Assembly (NCBI GenBank): GCA_004802705.1
Contig: SGPL01000076.1
Span: 22,168 to 86,167, forward strand
Origin: Bondarzewia mesenterica
Lineage: Eukaryota > Basidiomycota > Agaricomycetes > Russulales > Bondarzewiaceae
DNA length: 64,000 nucleotides
Reading direction: 5' to 3'
The notes under the pieces were generated by a model, which was not told the DNA's origin, searched no databases, and saw nothing but the letters and a program-made list of their open reading frames with translations. Positions 24,501-33,876 of this stretch are shown piece by piece (the first letter of the stretch is position 1; each line of letters starts with the position of its first letter). The translations under genes were made by a program, and so were the position numbers.

Positions 24501-25008
24501 TGCAACAGACCCCCGACAGTATGGCACGCTCAACCACCTGAACCACGTTTTATACAACTTCTTCACATCTATACCCGATATCAAGATTGCTCAAGCCTTC
24601 GCCGAGTACATCCTATCTTCCCCTGTCCTCCCACCATCGAACGACTCGCTATTGGCTCAGTCACTGGACACCATACCATTGGTTGAGGTGGCCATGTTTG
24701 GCTCCGTCACGCCAAACGATGTCTCCTCTGTGGCGTCGTCTTTTGCAAAGCCAAATGGTGCATTATTTTTTGGCACCGATCAGTCCGAAGCGCTGCGTAA
24801 TTGGGCCATCACTGGCGCTCAATCAAGTGTGGTTTGGACAGACTCAGCGATCGCACAGCAGGTTGTTCATGACAATTCGTTTACCGACACCGCGTTCAAC
24901 TCTGTATGGAACCCTGCTTTTACTTTTTTTCACTCAACCACTAATTCTGTGGTCAATGTCGGGAACATTACTTCTGCATTCCGAGCTATCGGATTGTTTT
25001 CTTCATGA
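21520..25008 (+). CDS. Large single-pass membrane glycoprotein, unknown function
   Basis: I do not recognise the family. The start used is ATG 21520. The first ~560 residues are rich in S, P, T and H with little predicted order ('FPPPPTSIPGSEG', 'YPPPSRIIQEPAPPPRE') and end in a basic stretch. A single membrane helix follows ('LSIGLFVLAVLILVAIVVGVV', about residue 570), then 'GQKHRTRR'. The part after the helix begins with a cysteine-rich linker (about six Cys within 40 residues across the first intron at about 23351). It continues as a ~480-residue domain with many N-glycosylation sequons (NLS, NRT, NSS, NNS, NVT, NDS, NIT). This layout predicts type II topology with a cytoplasmic N-terminus and an outer C-terminal domain. 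There are two introns. The outer domain shows no hydrolase motif that I can name. Such proteins are usually lineage-specific and may act at the cell surface or wall. Confidence 0.75.
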
Positions 25009-25650
25009 ACGCGGGGCACCCCGTTTCACTTGTCCGCGGAACACATTTTTTTCCTGTCGTAATTCCTACGTGGACTGCTTATTTCTGCTTGATCTTTACG
25101 TGTGTCGCTTTTCCATCTAAGTTTTTATCAGGTATTATTTTGCGATTTTCTTGTATATCTAGTTCCGAGTCTTTGTTGCCCATTGTCATTTCCCTTCATA
25201 CGCATGCATACCCTGGGTACTTCCTCCATGCACTGCAATCACAAACTCCTGCATTTTGTTCATAGAGAATGCCCGTTGACACTACTACAGAAATAGTCCC
25301 CATTGCGCACAGATCGGTATGCCTGACCAAATAATATTTTGAGTTCGATAGTATTGTACTCTACAAGGGCTTTTCTTAGACATACCGTGACCTATCAGGG
25401 CCGGTACCAGGTGGTGCCCGGAGGGCCGTGGTATCAATTATCAAGGTAAGGACTTAATTGCCTTTATTACGTACTAAACCATGGTGCCTTTCATGTAACT
25501 CAGTGGTGAGTAAGCTTGAAACCGTGGGGCGAGCAAGTTGGGCAGTGACTTTCAACTCGGAACACCTCCACCTCTCTCTATCTCTTAACTTAGGACCTAT
25601 CCGGGGACCAAAGAGCCATCTGTTTAATTTACTTGATTTCTAAACCCATT
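25009..25650. other. Intergenic, no gene seen
   Basis: This is 642 nt between a membrane-protein gene and a regulator. It has T-rich 3' UTR-like sequence at the start and no supported gene. Confidence 0.5.
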
Positions 25651-28630
25651 ATGCCTAAGGTGCCGTCTGCCAAGTATGACTCGGGCTCTTCTCCGGGCAC
25701 CACTTTAGGCAGTATGCATCCCAACGTTCTCAAAAGAAATCAAGTCTGTTATCTTCACCTTCATGCTTGTCGCATACTTAGCATTTCGCGTGCAACTATA
25801 GGCCTGTCACCAATGCCGCAGGCGAAAATTGGTAAGTCTCTTTCAGCTTAGCAGTATCTCTAAGATACTAAGTTCACCCATAGAAATGGTAGTGCAATCC
25901 CCGAGCCCGATGCCGACGCTTAGTCTGATCTTCTATGAACAGCGATGCAAATAAGCCATGTTCAACATGTGTCCGATCTCATGCCCATGCCGTGTCTCAT
26001 GCCCCAGCCGGTGTGGTCCTTCCTGATCGTCCTGAATGTACTTATGACGATGGTGAGGACTGCTCAATGCGAAGCCATCATTCTTTCACTTACACACTCT
26101 GGTGGTAGTTGCAGGAGGCAACGGAGTGCCGGAGCAGCCGAAGAATCGTTATGAGAGACTGGAGAACAGAATCAGTATGTTCGCCCCTCTCATCCTGCAC
26201 ATTATAAAATACATCAAGCTTTTAGGTGAACTCGAGACATTGTTGAAGGAACAAGCATCCTCCAGCAATACAAATGCGAGTATCTCACCACCCACAGACA
26301 TCAGCTCTCCCTCGTTGGGTACCCATACCGTTTCGGCATCGTTGTCCCTTATCAACGGTTCCTCGACGTCGAGCGCATCAGATCCTTTTAGTCCATTATC
26401 CGCATTCAAACCGACAGAAAACAGTGCCAATTTTTCTCCATTCACCTTCGGAAGCACTCTCAATAATTTCACAAACGGCGCCGGTCCTGCCGTTAATCAA
26501 TCTACTACCCCTAACTTAAACACTAATGTGCACAACATACCGCCTTCTACCATTAACCTAGGCGCAACCTCTTCACCGCCGGATCATTTCAATTACGATG
26601 TTTTTTGGCCCGCCTGGCCGCGCAATCTCCCCTTGCCTAACATGCTCCGGCATCTGTGCGTTCCTTTCTGGTCAAAGTGGCATCTTACTGGTCAACTTAC
26701 TTCTGCTTCATCGCAGCGTCGAAGTCTTCTTTGCGTTTCATCCACACGCGNGTCGACTATTCCATGGGCCCAGCTTTATGGCATCGCTTTCTTTACCGCC
26801 GTCGCATCCCAAGTTCCCGAGTGCCGCCGTGTTGCACGCCATCTGTGCTGTGGGGAGTCTGTACACTGCCGTTATTATACCGTCTGCGCCGACCTCAGAG
26901 ATCCCAGCGGGTAGGTTCAATGGCTCCGAATACGCCTTCTCGCCAAGTTCAATTGGCCTTGCCTGTCCGCCTGGTTCAGATGAAATATTCAGCGATAGAT
27001 ACAAGTCCAAGGAACATGTCGACTCATTCGCGGAACAGCAGGTCAAGTTCGCCAAGCAAGCCCTNGACGAACAGATCAGCCTTGGGACTCATCTGTTGGA
27101 GTGTGTGCAAAGTCAGTCTCACCGTAACGAGATAACAATAATGGCTGATTAATTATCTTTACAGCTCAAGTCATACTCATCTGGTGGTATTGGTGTCACG
27201 CAAAGTGAGTGCAGTCCATATCTGTTCAGATTAAGTGCTGAGCACATTCCTGCACAGATGGGTGGAGGTGAACAGTACAGCTCATATTCTTATCAAGGTG
27301 TGATTAACTGGTCGTGGCCTAGGTGTTCCTGACCTGCGGTAGTGCGTTGCGAGCCGCTGTGCCGCTTGGACTGAATACGTGTGAATCATTCCACGACATA
27401 TCGGAAGGTGCGGGCATGCCATCGCTTCTACCTCCTGCTCAGGATGTCGTCGAGGACGAGGTCAGAAGAAATACCTTCTGGTTGGCGTACGCCTTAGAAC
27501 GTCAACATGGTTGTAGCAATGGTTGGGCTCTTAGTTTGGACGATCAAGATGTCACGCAGCTGTTACCAGTCAAAGGCGAACAGTTTGATTTGGGGGTAAG
27601 TTTCTTAACATTGAATTATGGAACAGTGTTAAGGTGTACCTAGGCACTAGGTTCTCCGAATGAACGACAATGGGCGCACTCAATGAATCTCTTACTCACG
27701 CATCCCGAAGATCAAATAGATTCGTTCAATCTGTACATCAAGGGCACTATTCTATTATCAATGGCCAAGGGCTTCAATGTTCGATTCCGGGCAAAGCGGT
27801 ACACTGGCGATCCTTCTGTTTCTTATCATCCGAGCTACGCCACTGCTTGGGAGGAGAAACGGCATGATGGTCTGAGCAGAGATTTATCGTCCGACCCGCG
27901 TCGCACGGCCGCGTTCATGGAACTTGACCGCATCGCCACGTCGTTCAGACAAACGTTCCCCGCACATCTTCGGAATCCGATGCCGGATGGTGTCGTAGAC
28001 TCGCATCTGTATACAACATGTTTGGTCTCACATCTGTATGCATCTATCCCCCTCGCCCCTTTCCTTGCTCATGTCTGCTAATCTCTTCGTTCAGCGCCAT
28101 CATTCTTCTCCACGATCCACACGCACATGTTGGGTGCGCGGGCTGCGTGTCCGCGTTCAAAATTCTTGAAGCTTCCCGTGCCATCCTAGATCTTATCTAT
28201 GCTGTTCGATCTACGAGTTATGATATCAGCCTCCTAGATTTCTTTGTTACTGTGCGTCCCTTCATTGTCTTAGAGAGTTGTTGACCTATGAACGCCAACA
28301 GTTCTGTTGGTTCATGGCTGGACGCGTGCTCATCCGATTTTGGCACGCTGCACAAGAAGCGAAATCAGAAGAACAAATCCTCACGCTTCGCACAGAAGTT
28401 GAATACATCGGGTATGTTGCACAGCTCTTGTCTTGTTTGATGGATGATTACATAGAACTCCCTGGTATGTCAAGTTCTGCTATCGCTAAATTCGGTGAAC
28501 GCATCCCCCTTGCTCGTAAGTATATCTCCTGATTGCGTGATTTTGGGTCTCATCTTCAATAGAGCGCTATTCTCGCATGTTGAACGAGATCGCAATCAAG
28601 ACCTGTGGCGAGAAAATTCTACTTGTCTAG
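25651..28630 (+). CDS. Zn2Cys6 transcription factor with fungal_trans domain (copy 1)
   Basis: This is a nuclear DNA-binding regulator. ATG 25651 starts a short tail. The zinc cluster is assembled from four exons: 'NQ', then 'ACHQCRRRKL' (30 nt exon 25802-25831), a 5 nt exon coding K and part of C, and 'DANKPCSTCVRSH' running to 'PECTYDD'. The spacing is C-x2-C-x6-C-x5-C-x2-C and then an unusually long loop before the last Cys. A coiled coil follows ('RYERLENRISELETLLKEQ'), then an S/T/N/P-rich linker, then the fungal_trans domain ('GPSFMASLSLPPSHPKFPSA', 'GLNTCESFHDIS', 'RRNTFWLAYALERQ'). The last exon ends 'IKTCGEKILLV'. Unresolved bases at 26751 and 27065 fall in coding sequence. Its target genes cannot be told. 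The protein is paralogous to the one at 33877-36774. Confidence 0.85.
25884..25888 (+). other. 5 nt microexon in the zinc cluster
   Basis: AAATG lies between CCCATAG and GTAGTG. The introns on either side are 52 nt (25832-25883) and 54 nt (25889-25942). Splicing TTG + AAATG + CGATGC gives L-K-C-D-A, supplying the third zinc-binding Cys; skipping it loses that Cys and the frame. The paralogue at about 34071 has the same residues in one continuous exon. Confidence 0.8.
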
Positions 28631-29244
28631 CGGTGTACCCTGATTATCAACGGATGCTTGGCTGTCATGTTGTATTCTATACGTCCAGAAATCTGGTCAA
28701 AACATTAGTTTATATCGTTGTATTTGTACATCAGTATCTCAGTGTGTTGAATACGTCCTCATTTGATCGCCTACTCGATGCCAACGGATGCTTGAATCCA
28801 TCACTGCATTAGGGGCACCTGAGTGATAGTGCGGAGACTCGCAATACTCTTTTTATGCATTCGGAACCTCTGGTTCAAATTTTGACACCTTTCAGCTGCA
28901 GGTAATCTCTCTGAGCATCCGAGAGCTGACCGTATCTATAGTCAAATCATCCAAATACATGAGGTGGTACCGTTAATGTTGCGGGTAGGTGGATGTATGG
29001 AGGAAGGGATCCGGACAAAGGCTGCCAGTGCCAAAGTTACGTCGAGTTTAGGACGGGCGCTTGGTGGTGCGCGGTCGGGATCTGGTAAAAATAACAACAC
29101 CATCTCCGTAATTGCTGCACATTGAATCCCTTGTCAATTGTACGAAACAGCACCTGTCTTCAGCTTCAGCAAGTGCATTTTCAGCCCGAATTACGGATTT
29201 TTCCCAAAAAAAACTCGGACGAAATAGCGTTCGGGTCTGGAATT
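28631..29244. other. Intergenic, no gene seen
   Basis: This is 614 nt upstream of PHA2. It has short frames only. Confidence 0.5.
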
Positions 29245-30408
29245 ATGTCTTCGTTGCCGAAACTTGCCTTCCTTGGCCCCGTAGGTACATATTCTCACCA
29301 GGTTCGTCAGGCCCCTCACAGTGTTCGAGCACTATCTTCATATCGTCACACCTGGATTTTAGGTCGCCTACGAACGTTTTTCAGACACTGTAAAGTATCA
29401 TGCCTGCGGGACAATAGCGGGTCCGTCTGCGCTCATAATTCTTAGATATTTAGACTAACATCAATCGTAGATGCATTTCATAGCGTGAACGACTGGTTTC
29501 CTTTCGCGGTTTTACCGCAGGAAAACAGCATATTTGGTTTAGTCGTCGAGACTTATGACCTCCTGCGCTCAGACGAGGTTGGTCGAACGAAATGGATTCG
29601 TGGAGCTGTGACGCTGCCCGTCCAGCACTGCCTCCTCGTCCGCAAAGGTCAGAAATTGCACAATATCAAGCGAATCATGAGCCATGAGCAGGTCGGTGTT
29701 CATATTGAATTCTTGAATCGTTCTGACATGCAGATACCTCCTGAAGGCTCTCGGCCAATGTAGCCACTTCATTGCCAAACACTTACCGCTTGCTACCCTC
29801 TCGAAAACTTCTTCGACTGCCAACGCTGCCAAAGAAGTATTAAAGGACGACGAAGGAACTGAGAGCGCTGCGATATGCTCCAAATTCTGCACTCAGCTCT
29901 ACGAGAATCTGGAAGTGCTTTTTGAAGGAATTCAAAACGAAGATTGTGAGCATCAGAGATCCCCGCACGTTGCCTTCACTTAACAATCCTTCCCCTTTTA
30001 TTGCCAGCGAATTTCACGCGTTTCTACATCATGGCAAATAGCTTTTCATCACCATTACCACCAGTGGGAGGCGCACCACTGCATCCGCGACAGGCACTCC
30101 TGCGAATCGATGTTGGGCCACCGAAATCGCCAGATACGGAATGTCTTTCGTCTGTGTCCATTACCGACTTATTATCGGCACTACGTCTTTCTGCGAGTCG
30201 CATCGACCGTCGGCCATCTCTGCAGCCTGCGAAGTACCGGGACTCGTATTTCGTTGAAGTGGTGGACCGCTCAAAATCCGCTTCCCATTTGGAGACGGTG
30301 GGCCGCGGCGATCGAGTGGACGAGAAGTACTGGACTGACAAAGTTTATAACGGTGCTGGGCGAGTGATAGGTGCGGGCGGCGGCGCTTATGTGTTGGGGA
30401 TCTGGTAG
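29245..30408 (+). CDS. PHA2: Prephenate dehydratase
   Basis: This enzyme converts prephenate to phenylpyruvate, the committed step of phenylalanine synthesis, in the cytosol. ATG 29245 opens 'LPKLAFLGPVGTYSHQVAYE', the standard first block. Then come 'GTIADAFHSVN', 'FAVLPQENSIFGLV' and 'PVQHCLLVRKGQ'. 'MSHEQALGQCSHFIAKHLP' is formed by an intron ending at CTGAAG (about 29740). The family motif 'SNFTRFYIM' carries the catalytic Thr. A C-terminal ACT-like part has 'QALLRIDVG', 'RIDRRPS' and the fungal ending 'YVLGIW'. The 'RIDRRP' stretch stands where bacterial enzymes have ESRP, but the GAL loop that helps bind Phe is not evident. Five exons are used. The identity is very secure. Confidence 0.93.
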
Positions 30409-30816
30409 GTGTCCAGAGGAATTATGGCGGGCGAATGAGAAGTCAAGGATGGCTAGATTTTTTTTTAATCCATTTATTATCCCGCAGGGTCAGGGTACCC
30501 TGTGACGGACATATACAGACATTTGTATAAATAAAAAAACTTGCTGCCGCCCCGTGTCGCTTTTGGCCTTGAGGAATGCGGGATTGTACTGTGAGTGCTG
30601 ACGGTGGATGTGTGCGAAACGGTGATTGGACGGGGAGCAAGGAAAGTAGTAGCCGACTCATAGATCTAGATCTGACAACTGGTTGCTGACTTAGTTTATT
30701 TAAAGCTGACAAATGAGACAACCCTGTTATCTAGACTTAGAAACGATGATTAAGTAACTAACCACCATTGACGCTCTCCGCCATTCCCTCCGTCTTGGGC
30801 GAAGTCATTCTTCACA
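30409..30816. other. Intergenic, PHA2 3' end and YTH1 promoter
   Basis: This is 408 nt with T-rich 3' UTR sequence at about 30460. No gene is seen. Confidence 0.5.
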
Positions 30817-31916
30817 ATGGCTAGCCCCCTTACTGGTCCTTCTCCTCTAAGGGACATCATAAACCCTCAATTCCATCAGAACAATTTTCCTGAAGAGCTT
30901 TTTATAAAAAATGAGCTAGGTGTCAAGCTTGATAAAGGTGCGCATCTCTGAGTTTCGCCCAGGCATAGCGAATCTAACAGCATCTTCAAAGATGATCAAA
31001 TATGCCGTCTTCACTTAACCCCTGCAGGCTGTCCGCTCGGACCATTACATTGCCCTCTACGCCATACTACACCTTCTAATCAGAACTTTCAACCACCCAA
31101 GCAACTGCCCACACATCCTCGAGAACGAGAGCGTCTAGCTACTGTATGTAAGCATTGGTTGAGGGGTCTCTGTAAAAAGGGCGATGCGTGTGAGTTCCTT
31201 CATGAGTACAATCTGAGGCGAATGCCCGAATGTTGGTGGTTTGCGAAGTATGGCTATTGTTCTGCTGGTGATGAATGTCTGTATGCCCATCCAAAGGAGC
31301 GGAGGGTTGAGTGCCCAGACTATAAACGAGGGTTTTGTAAGCTTGGTACGTTCCGTTTGCTTTCAATGCTCTTTGTGTCCTAACGATGATACAAAGGTCC
31401 AATGTGCCCGCGGAAACATGTACGACGCGTTGCTTGCCAGCTGTACCTTACAGGTCTTTGCCCACTGGGCCCGGACTGTCCACGCGGCCAGTATGTCTTC
31501 CTCAGCTTCCTGCACGATAAACTTACTCACGGGTGATAACGTCTTCAGTCCCAAGCCTGACATTCCTCCTCCAAAGGCTTATGAGCCTCCTTCACCGCCG
31601 TCGCACAGAGATCTTGGTCCTCCACCCCCCGGATATGGCCGTTATGCTGACTTTGATCGTGGATTTGGTGGTGGGGCAGGTCCAACTCACGGTGGTGGGG
31701 GTGGCGGCCCCCCAGGACCGCGGAGAAATTTGGATGAGGTTCTTTGCTTCAAGGTAAGCTCGATTTTAATATATTGTGATTTAAACAGGAGCTGATCATA
31801 TCGCTCAAATTCAGTGTGGCGAGAAGGGTCATTATGCCAACCATTGTAGGAACAGGAACGTTCCCGGTAATCGTGGAGGCATAGAGAGATCACAGCGGTA
31901 TGGCACAGAGGATTAA
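30817..31916 (+). CDS. YTH1: CPSF30/Yth1, mRNA 3'-end processing factor
   Basis: This is a CCCH zinc-finger subunit of the cleavage and polyadenylation factor that reads the poly(A) signal in the nucleus. ATG 30817 starts a short N-terminus. Five CCCH-type fingers follow: 'CRLHLTPAGCPLGPLHC', 'CKHWLRGLCKKGDACEFLH', 'CWWFAKYGYCSAGDECLYAH', 'CPDYKRGFCKLGPMCPRKH' and 'CQLYLTGLCPLGPDCPRGH'. After a P/G-rich linker a zinc knuckle is seen ('CFKCGEKGHYANHC'), which is present in animal CPSF30 but lost in budding yeast Yth1. The stop TAA is at 31914-31916. Four or five introns split the fingers; the join near 31346 restores 'LGPMCPR'. The knuckle suggests that the ancestral, animal-like form is kept here. 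Confidence 0.92.
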
Positions 31917-32204
31917 TGATGGTTGCGATCCCTTCGTAGGTCCTGTGTAACATAGCGCTTTTTTTGCAAAGGTATACAATTGTACAAGTACGAGTACATA
32001 AATTAGATACAGTTACGTCCGATCGTTGGACGAGCTTCCAATAAGAGAGATAACAGATGCTTTACAAATCGATGATGTCACTGGATCGACCGCCAATAAT
32101 TAGAATGATTCCGATTATAACAGTTGACAGTTGTTCTCATACCACGACGTCCGTTGAGGAGCTGCGTGTACAAAATCAGCTTGAGGAACCAGCGCTTCAG
32201 CAAC

Positions 32205-33112
32205 ATGGGTTGGCAAAAGACCTTCACGTTGGCAAAGCGTGGCAAAGGTTGTCATCTGGTCACCGAAGAGGTACTAACGCACATCCAGTCCGGCCTACGC
32301 GATGTTCAGGTTGATTTTCATCTCAACAATTGTGATGTGCGTTGAGGCTCACCATTCATTTATTGGGACCACAGGTTGGGATGCTTTTTCTGTTCATGTA
32401 GGCGCCATCACCGTTTCATTTTACCTCGTGTTTCTGATAGCATCGATTGCCATAGACAACATACATCTGCTGCGTTGACGATCAACGAGAATTTCGATAG
32501 AAGTGCGCTATATGGGTCTGCCTTCCGCATCCAAATTGACATATCACGATGCGCACATAGGTGTTCGGATAGGTAGCTCTTTTCGTTTTCATCATACTTA
32601 GCATGGCAGTCATCTGAGGTGACTCCAGATATGGACATGGCCCTTGATAATGTAGTGCCCGAATCGCTGAACTGGCGACACACTGATGAGGGTCCAGAGT
32701 ACGTGGTTTCCCTCATGAACTTGATCGATCTCTTTGCTCACGTTCCCTGATGGTTTCATCAGTGACTCGTACGCGACGCTCTTTGATTCATGCCCCACGC
32801 AGAGCGACTGACGATATCTACATGTCGGCACTCTTTGCACACAGAGTTTCTCACACGAAGACAGCTTTGATTGGGACATCCCTTTCAATCCCCATCACCA
32901 ACGGACGTCTCAATCTTGGGACTTGGCAGGGCGAGCAGTTCAATATCATCACCCCTCGGGAATCCCCTCCACTAAATATGGGTTGCAGGCATCTATTTGA
33001 CGGAGTTCAGACATCTCCCGCACTCCAGACGTATTGTAGCTACTATCTTGTGCGTTGTTGTCATGTCTCTTCCTTGTCTACAGCAGTATTGATGATTGAT
33101 ATCAGAACTTGA
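32205..33112 (+). CDS. YjbQ/UPF0047-fold protein, nine exons
   Basis: This is a small conserved protein of the UPF0047 (YjbQ) family. Its biochemical role is not settled. The assembled product is 138 residues, the usual size. Exons are 32205-32309, 32375-32397, 32456-32502, 32561-32572, 32629-32698, 32763-32768, 32845-32930, 32989-33049 and 33106-33112. They add up to 417 nt in one frame. They give 'WQKTFTL', 'GCHLVTEEVL', 'MLFLFIQHTSAALTINENFD', 'RSVRIDMDMALDNVVPESL', 'WRHTDEGPDDSVSHTKTALI', 'PITNGRLNLGTWQGIYLTEF' and 'RHLPHSRRIVATILT', in family order. The conserved His, Glu and Asp of the putative metal site are all present. The intron at 32931-32988 has a GC donor. The last 7 nt exon is the least certain, since reading through gives a stop at 33093. 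Confidence 0.82.
32561..32572 (+). other. 12 nt microexon of the YjbQ-family gene
   Basis: GTGTTCGGATAG lies between CACATAG and GTAGCT. The flanking introns are 58 nt (32503-32560) and 56 nt (32573-32628). It supplies S-V-R-I, matching the conserved D-x-x-V-R of the family and joining NFDR to DMDMALD. Confidence 0.75.
32763..32768 (+). other. 6 nt microexon of the YjbQ-family gene
   Basis: TGACTC lies between CATCAG and GTACGC. The introns are 64 nt (32699-32762, donor GTACGT) and 76 nt (32769-32844). It completes D-E-G-P-D-D-S-V-S-H-T-K, where GPDD is nearly invariant in the family. Confidence 0.75.
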
Positions 33113-33876
33113 GCAAGACCGACTGGTCGCTTATATCTGTCATCTGCTGTCTCTTCAAGTTGTATCGTTTTCTTTTTGTCGAACTTAGTGCCTTTCCGAA
33201 ATCTCCCAAAGATTTGATTCTTGCATATGACCGCGTAAGATTTAACGACGTTGACGTTGGCTTGACATCCGAGTCCGAGCACACAGCTTTGGCAACCGTA
33301 GAAGTCTTCACAGTCGATCGATAAGCTTGAGCCTGGGCATATTTTGTGATTCTCCTTCAGCCTTCTGCTTATTTATCAAAAGAGGGCTGCAGCACCGCTG
33401 TCGCTATCTGCGTCCCAGGTGATGGCGATTAATGCTCTTCTGATTTTTTGACACACGCGCAAACGGTTCAAAGTTCAAGAGAATATTCAGCCAAGTCTGT
33501 ATGAATGCCGCGGGCGATGCGAAGGACAAGAAATTAAGTACATAAGTATAGATGATTGTGCTCCGGTGCAGATAAAACGTGAGATCCTCGGGAGAGATGA
33601 TGGTCACACAGGTGACACCGCAGCTGTGGCCAGTCGACTTGGTTCCTAGCAAGACTCTTTCGGACTTAAACTCGTCGAGCCTTCGTCGTCTGGAAGGAAA
33701 CCCCTGGAAAACCTGACTCCTTCGCTGTTCGCCTGGCAACTGCTCGTCGCCCTCCTCTTCAGGCGTGTTTTGTGAGACCTTCGTTGCCCTCTCACTATCC
33801 GGTTGCTGTTCACCATCCCCGCCCGCCACCTCCCAAGTATACTCCCAATTGGACTGACAATTCAACTTCTGCAATT
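33113..33876. other. Intergenic, no supported gene
   Basis: This is 764 nt before the second Zn2Cys6 gene. A minus-strand open frame of 156 codons (33404-33874) starts two bases from the start codon of the neighbouring gene and matches nothing I know, so it is not called. Confidence 0.45.

Noticed and set aside
32745..32844. Reading 32763-32844 as one coding exon of the YjbQ-family gene
   Set aside because: It adds about eleven residues absent from the family or meets a stop (TGA at about 32808). The 6 nt exon between two normal introns gives the exact family text.
33404..33874. Minus-strand open frame of 156 codons
   Set aside because: It begins two bases from the start codon of the divergent regulator, has no later Met and no family pattern. 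It is more likely promoter sequence that happens to be open.
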